Assembly (NCBI RefSeq): GCF_022341425.1
Contig: NZ_JABFUC010000001.1
Coordinates: 372,001 to 436,000, forward strand
DNA length: 64,000 nt
Source: Billgrantia campisalis
Lineage (GTDB): Bacteria; Pseudomonadota; Gammaproteobacteria; Pseudomonadales; Halomonadaceae
Direction: 5' to 3'
Below the pieces are notes generated by a model. It searched no databases and was not told where the DNA came from. It worked only from the letters and a program-made list of their open reading frames with translations. This document shows, one piece after another, positions 1 to 8,462 of this stretch. Numbering within the stretch: position 1 is the first letter of the stretch; every line of letters begins with the position of its first letter. Both the position numbers and the translations under genes were made by a program.

Positions 1-2
1 CC

Positions 3-428
3 TTCCGGCGCTTCCAGCCGGGACTCTACGTGCCCATGGCCCCCACCTGGGGCTTCGACAACCGCTCGGTGGCCCTGCGCGTTCCCTCCGGGCCGCGGGC
101 GGCGCGACGCATCGAGCACCGGGTGGCCGGCGCCGACGTCAATCCCTACCTGCTGCTGGCCACCCTGCTGGCCTCCCTGCATGACGGCCTGACCCGCGAG
201 CTGGCCCCGCCACCGGCGATCACCGGCAACGCCTACGAGCAGGTGGAGAGCAGCCTGACCAACAGCTGGCAGCAGGCCCTGGACCAACTGGAGGCGGACG
301 AGGTGTTGGGCGAGGCCCTGGGTCGCGACTTTATCCGCGTCTTCGTGGCCAACCGCCGCGCCGAGCGGGCCCAGGCCATGCAGGCGGTGAGTCAGCTGGA
401 GTACGACTGGTATCTACGCCACGTCTGA
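3..428 (+). CDS. Glutamine synthetase family protein, C-terminal part (gamma-glutamylamine synthetase-like)
   Basis: The frame is open from the left edge of the window, so only the last 141 residues are seen and the start lies upstream. The visible part carries the glutamine-synthetase catalytic-domain signature around the RRIEHRVAGADVNPYL segment, where ammonia/amine and ATP sites lie in the family, and ends in the usual helical tail. The neighbouring NhaC carrier and the putrescine genes suggest a gamma-glutamyl-polyamine synthetase (PuuA/SpuI group) rather than the housekeeping GlnA, because no adenylylation-site tyrosine motif is seen and the tail is short. It is clearly diverged from the two other synthetases at 8463 and 30095. 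Substrate is inferred from context only. Confidence 0.8.
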   Translation, partial: FRRFQPGLYVPMAPTWGFDNRSVALRVPSGPRAARRIEHRVAGADVNPYLLLATLLASLHDGLTRELAPPPAITGNAYEQVESSLTNSWQQALDQLEADEVLGEALGRDFIRVFVANRRAERAQAMQAVSQLEYDWYLRHV

Positions 429-433
429 TCGCT

Positions 434-607
434 GGCTGAAAAGTGGCTGCGCTCGGCCATGCGGCGTTAAAAATCGGCTCGCACGCGAGCCCGGTCCGTC
501 TTTTCGCCGATTTTTGCCTTGCGACCCACAAGGATGTGGGAAGTGCGTGGGCCCGTCGGGAACGGGCCTAGCCTGACCATCGCTCGCTCACTTTTCACCT
601 CAGCGAC
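434..607. repeat. Structured non-coding segment with nested hairpins (429-715 holds no gene)
   Basis: The stretch between the synthetase tail and the NhaC gene has no convincing gene but several perfect inverted repeats. TGAAAAGTG (437-445) pairs with CACTTTTCA (589-597) as an outer arm. Inside are AAAAATCGGC (469-478) with GCCGATTTTT (506-515), GGCTCGC (476-482) with GCGAGCC (485-491), CCCACA with TGTGGG (525-540) and GGCCCGT with ACGGGCC (550-568). The second and third stems overlap and exclude one another. A further GGCTCGC/GCGAGCC hairpin lies at 646-662. The AAAAATCGGC stem followed by T residues could also terminate transcription of the upstream synthetase. Confidence 0.55.
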
Positions 608-715
608 TCTCTCAGCGCACAACACCAAAAAAACACGGATTCTCCGGCTCGCGATGCGAGCCGGCGGGCCGGGATTTGCCCATCCAACGACCACCACAAC
701 AACGAGGCAACCTCC

Positions 716-2635
716 ATGGAAACCCCAAAACGACGACTCTGGCTGACCGGCCTGCTGCTCCTGCTGTTGATGGCCGCCGGCCCCCTGCTGGCCGATGAGC
801 GCCTGTCGCCCCCCGGCCTGCTCCTTCAGGGCGTGGGCTTCGAGATCACCGTTGGCGCCGACGCCGATCACCGCCTGTCCCTGAATGGCCGGCCGCTGAC
901 ACTGGTCGAAGGCGAAGACGGCCAGTGGTTCGCCGAGGCGACCCTCGGCGAAAGCGCCGGGGTGTTGGAGCTCTTCGATGGCCAGGGCCAGCTGCTCGAA
1001 CGCCAGGAACTCTCGGCGATTCCCGCCTGGCTCTCCCTGGTGCCGGCGCTGACCGCCATCGGCATCGCCCTGGTCTTCCGCCAGGTGATCGTGGCGCTCT
1101 TCCTGGGCATCCTGCTAGGGGGCTGGATCTACCACGGCATGAGCGCCGCGGCCCTGTTCACCGCCTTCAACGAGACGGTCAGCGTGCACCTGCTGGAGGC
1201 CGCCAGCGACAGCGAACATATGGCGGTGGTGCTCTTCTGCCTGCTGATCGGCGGCATGGTGGGGATCATCTCGCGCAACGGCGGCACCCAGGGCATTGCG
1301 GCGCGCATCACCCGCTATGTCCGCAACCGCCGCCAGGCCCAGACCACCACCGGCCTGCTGGGGCTGGCGATCTTCTTCGACGACTACGCCAATGCGCTGA
1401 TCGTTGGCAACACCATGCGCAATATCTGCGACACGCTGCGCATCTCCCGGGCCAAACTCGCCTATATCGTCGACTGCACGGCGGCGCCGGTCTCGGCGGT
1501 GCTGCTGGTGACCACCTGGATCGGCTTCCAGGTGGGGCTGATCCAGCAGGCCATGAGCGATATCGACGGCTGGAACGAGTCCGCCTACAGCGTCTTTATC
1601 CAGGCCCTGCCCTATAACTTCTACCCCTTCCTGGCGGTGGCCTTCGTCTTCATGCTGGTGTGGAGTCGTCGCGACTTCGGCCCCATGCTCGCCGCCGAAC
1701 GCCGTGCTCTGGCCGGCCAGGCCAGCCGTTCGCCGCTCACGGCCCGCGAGGCGGTGGTGGAGGAGGCCGAGATCGAGACCAAGCCGGGCATCGCCCTGCG
1801 CGCCGTCAACGCGGTGATTCCCATGCTGGTGCTGGTGGCCTTCACCATCGGCGGGATCTACACCACCGGGGTCGCCGAACTGGGCGCGGGGGATCACGGC
1901 CTCTGGGACATCTTCGGGGAGGGCGACGCCTTCGCCGCCATGATGTGGGGGTCGCTGGCCGCCTGCGTCACCGCCGTGGTGATGACCCTGGCCCAGCGCC
2001 TGATGACCATGAGCGAGACCACCCACTACTGGTTCGAGGGGGTCAAGTCGATGCTGCTGCCGCTGACCATCCTGATGATGGCCTGGGCCCTGGCCAACGT
2101 GAACGCCAGCCTGGGCACCAGCGACTTCCTGATCGCCGCCTTGGGCGAGGCGCTCTCGCCCCAGTGGCTGCCGGCCGCCATCTTCACCCTGGCCGCCTTT
2201 ACCGCCTTCGCCACCGGCTCCTCCTGGGGGGTAATGGGGATCATGATGCCGCTGACCATTCCCCTGGCCTGGGCGATCCTCGACCTGCATGGCCTGGCGG
2301 GCACCGCCGAGGGCATGCCGCTGCTCTACGCCTCGGTGGCCGGGGTGCTGGCCGGTGCGGTCTGGGGCGACCACTGCTCGCCGCTGGCCGAGTCGACCCT
2401 GCTGGCGGCCATGGCCAGCGGCTGCGACCTGATCGAGCATGTGCGCACCCAACTGCCCTATGCCCTGCTGGTGGGCGTGGTGGCGCTGCTGTTCGGCACC
2501 GTGGCGGTGGGCCATGGCGTCAGTTGGTGGCTGGGCCTGATCGCTGGCCTGGGCGTGCTGACCCTGGCCCTGCGCCTGCTGGGCAAGCGCGCCGAGGAGA
2601 GCGTGGCCGAGGCGAGCCCCGCTCTCGCCAAGTAA
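716..2635 (+). CDS. NhaC-family Na+/H+ antiporter-type carrier with N-terminal exported domain
   Basis: A 639-residue inner-membrane carrier. Residues 1-26 look like a cleavable signal peptide (RRLW then a leucine-rich core, ending near LLADE). Residues about 27-105 form a small, probably beta-rich extracytoplasmic segment, and from about residue 110 the protein is a multi-spanning NhaC-type transporter. The FFDDYANALIVGNTMR and AYIVDCTAAPVSA segments match the second NhaC carrier at 19405 (IFVDDYLNAL and AYIVDSTAAPICI). NhaC members exchange Na+ and H+, and some (MleN) exchange organic ions. Its place beside amine-handling genes suggests amine or amino-acid antiport, which is inference. The ATG is preceded by GAGGCAACCTCC, a weak ribosome site. 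Confidence 0.82.
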   Translation: METPKRRLWLTGLLLLLLMAAGPLLADERLSPPGLLLQGVGFEITVGADADHRLSLNGRPLTLVEGEDGQWFAEATLGESAGVLELFDGQGQLLERQELSAIPAWLSLVPALTAIGIALVFRQVIVALFLGILLGGWIYHGMSAAALFTAFNETVSVHLLEAASDSEHMAVVLFCLLIGGMVGIISRNGGTQGIAARITRYVRNRRQAQTTTGLLGLAIFFDDYANALIVGNTMRNICDTLRISRAKLAYIVDCTAAPVSAVLLVTTWIGFQVGLIQQAMSDIDGWNESAYSVFIQALPYNFYPFLAVAFVFMLVWSRRDFGPMLAAERRALAGQASRSPLTAREAVVEEAEIETKPGIALRAVNAVIPMLVLVAFTIGGIYTTGVAELGAGDHGLWDIFGEGDAFAAMMWGSLAACVTAVVMTLAQRLMTMSETTHYWFEGVKSMLLPLTILMMAWALANVNASLGTSDFLIAALGEALSPQWLPAAIFTLAAFTAFATGSSWGVMGIMMPLTIPLAWAILDLHGLAGTAEGMPLLYASVAGVLAGAVWGDHCSPLAESTLLAAMASGCDLIEHVRTQLPYALLVGVVALLFGTVAVGHGVSWWLGLIAGLGVLTLALRLLGKRAEESVAEASPALAK

Positions 2636-2651
2636 GGGCATCGCCCACGGA

Positions 2652-2690
2652 AACGCCCAGGGACCGCGACTGCGGCCCCTGGGCGTTTTG
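2652..2690 (+). terminator. Rho-independent terminator after the NhaC gene
   Basis: AACGCCCAGGG (2652-2662) pairs perfectly with CCCTGGGCGTT (2677-2687) around a 14-nt loop, followed by a short T run. It starts 16 nt after the carrier's stop codon and lies between two genes that converge, so it may also serve the end of the minus-strand oxidase. Confidence 0.8.
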
Positions 2691-2734
2691 GGTATGGTTC
2701 GGGCGTCGCTGTAGGGTTGCCCGAATGACGGGAT

Positions 2735-4027
2735 CTAGATCCCCAGCTTATCGCGGGTGGAGTAATACCAGGCGCCCAGCGCCGAGAAGGGCACCCGCAG
2801 CAGGCGCCCGCCCGGGAAGGGCAGGTGCGGCAGACCGGCGAAGGCGTCGAAGCGCTCGCTCTCGCCGCGCAGCGTCTCGGCGATCAGCTTGCCGGCCAGG
2901 TGCGAGCAGGTGACGCCATGACCGGAGTAGCCCTGAGCGAAGTAGACATTGTCGTTGAGCCGGCCGAACTGGGGCAGGCGATTGAGCGTCAGCAGGAAGT
3001 TACCGCTCCAGGCGTAGTCCACCTTGACGTCGGCCAGCTGCGGGAAGGTCTTCGCCAGCTTGGGACGAATCACCGATTCGATGCTGGCCAGGTCCTGGCC
3101 GCCATAGCTGACGCCGCCGCCGTAGAGCAGGCGATTGTCGGCGGTGAGGCGGTAGTAGTCGAGCAGGTAGTTGCAGTCCTCCACCGCCATGTCGTTGGGC
3201 AACAGCGCCCGGGCGGTGGCCTCGTCCAGGGGCTCGGTGGTGATGATCTGGGTGCCGCAGGGCATCGACTTGTTCTCAAGCTGCGGCAGCAGGCCCTGCA
3301 TATAGGCGTTGCCCGCCATCACCACCCGCTGGGCGCGCACCTCGCCGCCGGGAGTGGTCAACACCACCGGCTCGCCGTGGGTCAGCTTGGTCACCGGGCT
3401 CTGCTCGAAGATCACCCCGCCCAGGGACTCGAAGGCGGCAGCCTGGCCCAGCACCAGGTTGAGGGGATGGATATGGCCCCCGGAGTGGTCGATCAGGGCG
3501 CCGGTATAGCGCTCGCTTCCCACCTCCCGCTTGACCGCCTCGCCCTCCAGCAGCTCCAGCTGGTCGTGACCGTAGCGCTCCCAGAGCGCCTTGTGCTCGC
3601 GCAGCCCCTCGAGCTGCTTAGCATTGCAGGCGGCAAAGAGGTTGCCCTCCTTGAGGTCGCAGGCAATCTCGTACTCGGCGATTCGGCTGCGAATGATGCG
3701 ATTGCCCTCGAAGGCCATGCTGCCCAGGGCCCGGGCGGTCTCGTCGCCATACTTGGTCTCGATTACGTCCATGTCGCGGCTATAGCTGTTGACCAGCTGG
3801 CCGCCGTTGCGCCCGGAGGCGCCGAAGCCGACCCGGGCCGCCTCCAGCACCACCACCGACTGGCCCTGTTCGGCCAGGTGCAGGGCGGCGGAGATGCCGG
3901 TGAAGCCGGCCCCCACCACGCAGATATCGCACTCCACCCGGCCGCTGACCGGAGGGCGCTCGGGACTGGGGCTGGCGGAGGCGGCATAGTAGGAGGCCAC
4001 ATGATGGGCAGGCTGCTGGGCGGACAT
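2735..4027 (-). CDS. puuB: Gamma-glutamylputrescine oxidase-like FAD oxidoreductase (copy 1)
   Basis: A 430-residue flavoprotein of the DAO family and the size of E. coli PuuB (426). The Rossmann dinucleotide site GAGFTG is at about residues 39-44, followed by the conserved EAARVGFGASGRNGG segment that contacts FAD. PuuB oxidises gamma-glutamylputrescine to the aldehyde, releasing ammonia and hydrogen peroxide, in the gamma-glutamylated putrescine route to GABA. The gene lies downstream of potI on the same strand with a 166-bp gap, so it may be the last gene of the importer operon. A paralogue is at 9860. The aldehyde dehydrogenase (PuuC) and amidohydrolase (PuuD) steps are not in the window. 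Members of this family also act on other N-substituted amines. Confidence 0.8.
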   Translation of the reverse strand: MSAQQPAHHVASYYAASASPSPERPPVSGRVECDICVVGAGFTGISAALHLAEQGQSVVVLEAARVGFGASGRNGGQLVNSYSRDMDVIETKYGDETARALGSMAFEGNRIIRSRIAEYEIACDLKEGNLFAACNAKQLEGLREHKALWERYGHDQLELLEGEAVKREVGSERYTGALIDHSGGHIHPLNLVLGQAAAFESLGGVIFEQSPVTKLTHGEPVVLTTPGGEVRAQRVVMAGNAYMQGLLPQLENKSMPCGTQIITTEPLDEATARALLPNDMAVEDCNYLLDYYRLTADNRLLYGGGVSYGGQDLASIESVIRPKLAKTFPQLADVKVDYAWSGNFLLTLNRLPQFGRLNDNVYFAQGYSGHGVTCSHLAGKLIAETLRGESERFDAFAGLPHLPFPGGRLLRVPFSALGAWYYSTRDKLGI

Positions 4028-4151
4028 CGATCGCTCCTCTGGATGTTGATTATTTTAACCATGCTAGCATAACCCATCGGCGCAATGACCCGCCAGGCAG
4101 CTAAAATAATCGAAAAAATCCCGACAGCATCAAGCCATCGGGATATCAAGG

Positions 4152-4167
4152 CGACGCCCTGGCGTCG
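4152..4167 (-). terminator. Small palindrome between potI and puuB copy 1
   Basis: CGACGCC and GGCGTCG are separated by two bases in the 166-bp gap between potI and the downstream oxidase. It could be a weak pause or termination hairpin, or a protein-binding palindrome. There is no T run, so a terminator role is doubtful. Confidence 0.25.
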
Positions 4168-4193
4168 AACATTCCACTACACTCTATTGACGG

Positions 4194-5027
4194 TCAGGCC
4201 TCCTGGGCCTGCATCTTCAGCGCCTGTCGGCGCTTGGCCTCGCTGCGGCGCATAAAGTACCAGGCCAGGAAGGTGGCCAGCGATACCGCCAGGATGATCA
4301 GGGTGGCCAGGGCATTGATCTTCGGCGAGACGCCCAGGCGCACCGAGGAGAAGACCACCATGGGCAGGGTCGTGGCCCCGGGCCCGGAGACGAAGCTGGC
4401 GATCACCAGGTCGTCCAGGGAGAGGGTGAAGGCCAACAGCCAGCCGGCGGCCAGCGCCGGGGCGATCACCGGCAGGGTGATCTGGAAGAAGGTCTTCACC
4501 GGGGGGGCCCCCAGATCCATGGCCGCCTCCTCCAGGGAGAGGTCCACCTCGCGCAGCCGTGACGACACCACCACCGCCACATAGGCGCTACAGAAGGTGG
4601 TATGGGCGATCCAGATGGTCACCATGCCGCGATCCGCCGGCCAGCCGATCAGCTGCGCCATATGCACGAAGAGCAGCAGCAGCGACAGGCCGGTGATCAC
4701 CTCCGGCATCACCAAAGGCGCGGTGATCATGCTGGAGAGCGCCGTCTTGCCGCGAAAGCGCCCGAAGCGCACCATCACGAAGGCGGCGAGCGTCCCCAGG
4801 CAGACCGCCATGCTGGCGGAGAAGAAGGCGATACGCAGGCTGGTCCAGACCGCCGAGAGGATCTGCGGGTCACGCAGCAGCTCGAGATACCAGTGTCCGG
4901 AGAAGCCCGCCCAGACCGTCACCAGCCGCGAGGCGTTGAAGGAGTAGATCACCAGGATCAGCATCGGCAGGTAGAGGAACACCAGCCCCAGGATCAGCAT
5001 CACCGTGGTAAAGGATGGCTTTCTCAT
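4194..5027 (-). CDS. potI: Putrescine ABC transporter permease PotI
   Basis: A 277-residue inner-membrane permease close in length and sequence to E. coli PotI (281), with shared stretches such as MLILVIYSFNASRLVTVWAG, VMPEVITGLSLLLLF and LSLDDLVIASFVSGPGATTL. The EEAAMDLGA segment is the cytoplasmic EAA loop that docks onto the ATPase. With PotH it forms the membrane channel of the putrescine importer. Two starts are possible: GTG at 5033 and ATG at 5027. I chose ATG because AAGGAG lies five bases upstream of it, whereas that site would abut the GTG. The stop of potH lies two bases before the ATG, so translation is probably coupled. Confidence 0.93.
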   Translation of the reverse strand: MRKPSFTTVMLILGLVFLYLPMLILVIYSFNASRLVTVWAGFSGHWYLELLRDPQILSAVWTSLRIAFFSASMAVCLGTLAAFVMVRFGRFRGKTALSSMITAPLVMPEVITGLSLLLLFVHMAQLIGWPADRGMVTIWIAHTTFCSAYVAVVVSSRLREVDLSLEEAAMDLGAPPVKTFFQITLPVIAPALAAGWLLAFTLSLDDLVIASFVSGPGATTLPMVVFSSVRLGVSPKINALATLIILAVSLATFLAWYFMRRSEAKRRQALKMQAQEA

Positions 5028-5029
5028 GG

Positions 5030-5941
5030 TCACTCCTTGAGTTCACGGGACTGATAGCGATGGAAGAGCGCGATGGGAATCAGCAGCAGGCCCAGCATCA
5101 CCATGGCCAGCGCCGAGGCCACCGGCCAGTCGCGGTTGTTGAAGAACTCCTCCCACAGCACCTTGCCGATCATCAGGGTATTGGGGCCGCCCAGCAGCTC
5201 GGGGATCACGTACTCCCCCACCGCCGGAATGAAGACCAGCATGGAACCGGCGATGATCCCCCCCTTGGAGAGCGGCAGGGTCACCTTGAGAAAGGTATTG
5301 AGGCTGCGCGACCCCAGATCCGAGGCGGCCTCCAGCAGGGAGCCGTCGAGCCGGGTCAGGTTGGCGTAGAGGGGCAGCACCATAAAGGGCAGGTAGGCGT
5401 AGACGATGCCGAGAATCACCGCGAAGTTGGTGTTCATCATGCGAATCGGCGAGTCGATCAGCCCCAGCCACAGCAGGGTGTTGTTGATCAGGCCGTTGTT
5501 GCTGAGGATGCCCATCCAGGCATAGACCCGGATCAGAAAGGAGGTCCAGGAGGGCAGCATCACCAGCAGCAGCAGCACCAGCTGCCAGTGGGCCGGGGCC
5601 CGGGCCATGGCATAGGCCATGGGGTAGCCGATCAGCAGGCAGACCAGGGTCGAGACAAAGGCGATCTTCAGCGAGCCCCAGTAGGCCGTCACATAGAGGC
5701 TGTCGGACATCAGGAAGAGGTAGTTGCCGAAGGTCACCACCAGGCTCAGGGTCTCGGCGCCGAAATCCAGCATGGTGCTGTAGGGCGGAATGGCGATGGC
5801 CGCCTCGGAGAGACTGATCTTGAGCACGATGCCGAAGGGCAGCAGAAAGAACAGGGTCAGCCATAGCAGGGGCACGGCGATGACCCAGCCACGGCGGGGC
5901 TTGAGCCACCGCCGCAGGCGTTGCGACGTCAGGGCAGGCAT
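5030..5941 (-). CDS. potH: Putrescine ABC transporter permease PotH
   Basis: A 303-residue permease matching E. coli PotH, for example LPSWTSFLIRVYAWMGIL, YAYLPFMVLPLY and GGIIAGSMLVFIPAVGE. It carries six predicted membrane spans and an EAASDLGS-type EAA loop for contact with PotG. An upstream in-frame extension to 6058 exists, but it would overlap potG and lacks a ribosome site. GGAGG stands at 5948-5952, six bases before the ATG at 5941, so that start is preferred and gives the family length. PotF delivers putrescine to the PotH-PotI pore, and PotG powers transport. Confidence 0.93.
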   Translation of the reverse strand: MPALTSQRLRRWLKPRRGWVIAVPLLWLTLFFLLPFGIVLKISLSEAAIAIPPYSTMLDFGAETLSLVVTFGNYLFLMSDSLYVTAYWGSLKIAFVSTLVCLLIGYPMAYAMARAPAHWQLVLLLLVMLPSWTSFLIRVYAWMGILSNNGLINNTLLWLGLIDSPIRMMNTNFAVILGIVYAYLPFMVLPLYANLTRLDGSLLEAASDLGSRSLNTFLKVTLPLSKGGIIAGSMLVFIPAVGEYVIPELLGGPNTLMIGKVLWEEFFNNRDWPVASALAMVMLGLLLIPIALFHRYQSRELKE

Positions 5942-6005
5942 AATGGGCCTCCGAAGGGGAAGGAAGAACCAGGGGCGCGGCGCGTCCAGCGAAAGTGGTA
6001 GCGAG

Positions 6006-7187
6006 CTAGTCGCGCAGGACCACGGCGCTGCGCTCGTCCCAATGGATATAGACCGCATCGCCCCAGCTGGGGCGCTCGCTGCGCCGGGTGGTGTTAGCCA
6101 GACTCACCTTGACCAGGTGCCCCTGCCCGGTGCGCACGAAGTAGACCGAGAGGCCGCCCAGGTAGGCGATATCCTCCACCGTCCCGGCGGCCCAGTTGAA
6201 GTCCCCCGCGGGCCGCTCACGGCTCATCAGGGTCTTCTCCGGACGCACCGCCACCCAGACCCCGCGTTCATCGGCGGGGGTGCTGATGCCGTGATCGATG
6301 CGGATGCGCCGCCCCAGCTCGGGGCTGTCGATGACGCAGTGGTCCGCCTCGTCCACCACGATCTCCCCGGCGAACAGGTTCACGGTGCCGACGAACTCCG
6401 CCACCATGCGGTTGGCCGGGCTCTCGTAGACGTCCATGGGCGAGCCCACCTGGACGATCCAGCCGTCGGACATGATCGCCACCCGGTCGGCCATGGTCAT
6501 GGCCTCCTCCTGGTCGTGGGTGACCATGATGCAGGTCACCCCGACCCGCTCGAGGATCTCCACCACCTCCAGCTGCATCTCGGTGCGCAGCTTCTTGTCC
6601 AGTGCCCCCATAGGCTCGTCGAGCAGCAGCAGGCGGGGACGCTTGGCCAGGGAGCGTGCCAGGGCCACTCGCTGGCGCTGACCGCCGGAGAGCTGGTGGG
6701 GCTTGCGCTTGGCATAGCCCTCCATATGCACCAGCTTGAGCATCTCGGCGACCCGCTCACGGATCTCCGCCTTGGGCAGCTTGTCCTGCTTGAGGCCGAA
6801 GGCGATATTCTCGGCCACCGTCATATGCGGGAAGAGCGCATAGGACTGGAACATCATGTTGATGGCCCGCTCGTAGGGGGGCGTACGGGAGATATCCTGC
6901 CCCTCCAGCAGGATCTGCCCTTCGCTGGGCTTCTCGAAGCCGGCCAGCATGCGCAGCAGCGTCGATTTGCCGGAGCCGGAGCCCCCCAGCAGGGCGAATA
7001 TCTCGCCGCGGCGAATGGTCAGGTTGACGTCATCCACCGCCAGCACCTCATCGAAGCGCTTGCTGACGCGGCGGATCTCCATCAGCGTCTCCTGCTGGAC
7101 ACGCGAACTCTTGCCCGATGACGGCGTGGTCTCGCTCGTCGGGCGCGCCTGGGCCTGGGTATCGGCCAGGGTCATGGGTTGGGTCAT
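6006..7187 (-). CDS. potG: Putrescine ABC transporter ATP-binding protein PotG
   Basis: A 393-residue ABC ATPase. Walker A is GGSGSGKST (about residues 73-81), the signature is LSGGQRQRVALARSLA, Walker B is LLLLDEPMGALD, and the switch histidine is in VTHDQEEAM. The last 120 residues form the regulatory TOBE region (VAVRPEKTLMSRE onwards). Long identities to E. coli PotG (INMMFQSYALFPHMTV, FGLKQDKLPKAEI) favour PotG over PotA. The N-terminal 35 residues are Ser/Thr-rich and variable. The gene sits 64 nt upstream of the potH start and 66 nt downstream of potF, as expected for one operon. Confidence 0.93.
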   Translation of the reverse strand: MTQPMTLADTQAQARPTSETTPSSGKSSRVQQETLMEIRRVSKRFDEVLAVDDVNLTIRRGEIFALLGGSGSGKSTLLRMLAGFEKPSEGQILLEGQDISRTPPYERAINMMFQSYALFPHMTVAENIAFGLKQDKLPKAEIRERVAEMLKLVHMEGYAKRKPHQLSGGQRQRVALARSLAKRPRLLLLDEPMGALDKKLRTEMQLEVVEILERVGVTCIMVTHDQEEAMTMADRVAIMSDGWIVQVGSPMDVYESPANRMVAEFVGTVNLFAGEIVVDEADHCVIDSPELGRRIRIDHGISTPADERGVWVAVRPEKTLMSRERPAGDFNWAAGTVEDIAYLGGLSVYFVRTGQGHLVKVSLANTTRRSERPSWGDAVYIHWDERSAVVLRD

Positions 7188-7253
7188 TGCACGTCTCTCC
7201 AGGACATCCGCGAAGGAAAAGCGGCCGCCCCGCTGGTCGGGGCGGCGCGCCGA

Positions 7254-8357
7254 TCAGTTACCGGACTTGACCCGGTTCCAGGTGCGGGTGATCACCCGCT
7301 GGGCGGAGAGCGGCTTGGCCTGGGCCACGTAGAGCTTCTCCATCACCTCCTCGGTGGGATAGATGGAGGGATCATTGAGGATCTCCTCGGGCAGGTACTC
7401 ATTGGCCGCCCGGTTGGGGTTGGCGTAAAGCACATACTCGGTGATCCCGGCGGCGACCTGCGGCTCAAGGATGAAGTTGATAAAGGCGTGGGCGTTTTCC
7501 GGATTCGGCGCATCGGCGGGAATCGCCATCATGTCGAACCACAGCGCCGCCCCCTCCTTGGGAATGATGTAGTCGATCACGTGACCGTTGCCCGCCTCCT
7601 CGGCCCGGTCGGCGGCCTGGAAGACATCGCCGGAGTAGCCGGCGGCCACGCAAAGGTCGCCATTGGCCAGGTCGGAGATATAGCGGGAGGAGTGGAAGTA
7701 GGTGACATGCTCGCGCACCGCGCCGATCACCTCACCGGCCCGGGCGATGTCGTCGCCGTCGTTGCTATGGGGGTCGAGACCCAGGTACGCCATCGCCGCC
7801 GGCAGCATCTCGTCGCCGGAATCGAGCATGGAGATGCCGCAGCCCGCCGCATGCAGGGCCCCGGTCACCTCCGGGTCAAAGAGCAGCGACCAGGAGTCCA
7901 GTGGGGCGTCATCGCCGAGAATCTCGCGTACCTTGCCCACGTTATAGCCGATGCCGTTGGTGCCCCACATATAGGGAACGGAGTAGTGGCTGCCAGGGTC
8001 GACGTTCTCCAACTGGGCCAGCAGGGTCGGCTCCAGGTTGACCATGTTGGGCAGCCGCTGATGGTCGAGCTTGCCGTAGACACCGGCCGCCATCTGCCGC
8101 ACCAGGTAGTGGTTGGAGGGCACCACCACGTCATAGCCGGAGCGCCCGGAGAGCAGCGCTGCCTCCAGCACCTCGTTGCTGTCGTAGACGTCGTAGGTGA
8201 CGCGGATGCCGGTCTCGGCGGTAAAGCGCTCCAGGGTATCCTCGGCGATATAGTCAGACCAGTTATAGATCCGCACCTCGTTGGCCTGGGCGGCCGTGGC
8301 GGCCAGGGTCAGGGAGGCCGCGGCAACGGCCAGTGACAGCTTGCGTTGGTAGGACAT
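7254..8357 (-). CDS. potF: Periplasmic putrescine-binding protein PotF
   Basis: A 367-residue substrate-binding protein (E. coli PotF is 370). A signal peptide with AAASLTLAATAAQA-N cleavage near residue 25 exports it to the periplasm. The mature start VRIYNWSDYIAEDTLERF is characteristic of the PotD/PotF family and includes the Trp-Ser-Asp of the polyamine pocket. SNEVLEAALLSGRSGYDVVV and the WGTNGIGYN segments also match PotF. GAGGT stands six bases before the ATG. It is the first importer gene in transcription order; the 105-bp gap to the upstream synthetase could hold a promoter. Confidence 0.92.
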   Translation of the reverse strand: MSYQRKLSLAVAAASLTLAATAAQANEVRIYNWSDYIAEDTLERFTAETGIRVTYDVYDSNEVLEAALLSGRSGYDVVVPSNHYLVRQMAAGVYGKLDHQRLPNMVNLEPTLLAQLENVDPGSHYSVPYMWGTNGIGYNVGKVREILGDDAPLDSWSLLFDPEVTGALHAAGCGISMLDSGDEMLPAAMAYLGLDPHSNDGDDIARAGEVIGAVREHVTYFHSSRYISDLANGDLCVAAGYSGDVFQAADRAEEAGNGHVIDYIIPKEGAALWFDMMAIPADAPNPENAHAFINFILEPQVAAGITEYVLYANPNRAANEYLPEEILNDPSIYPTEEVMEKLYVAQAKPLSAQRVITRTWNRVKSGN

Positions 8358-8462
8358 CTTGGCACCTCAGTATCGTTGTTGTTGGTTCTCCGGGAACCCC
8401 TCTCCCAGCCTATCCGGCTCGCTTCCTGAACCTCTCAACGAGACGAGCCGGCTGGCCGGGCC

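Noticed and set aside
467-871. Possible small gene across the 429-715 gap (minus strand)
   Set aside because: It overlaps the hairpin cluster and the start of the NhaC gene; its sequence reflects the palindromes, not a protein.
1115-2641. 508-codon open frame antisense to the NhaC gene
   Set aside because: Its translation is low-complexity (Gln/Gly/His/Arg-rich) with no domain pattern, as expected opposite a GC-rich gene; the sense frame has clear membrane-protein features.
5942-6058. 39-residue N-terminal extension of PotH
   Set aside because: It would overlap potG, has no ribosome site and is absent from family members; GGAGG supports the start at 5941.
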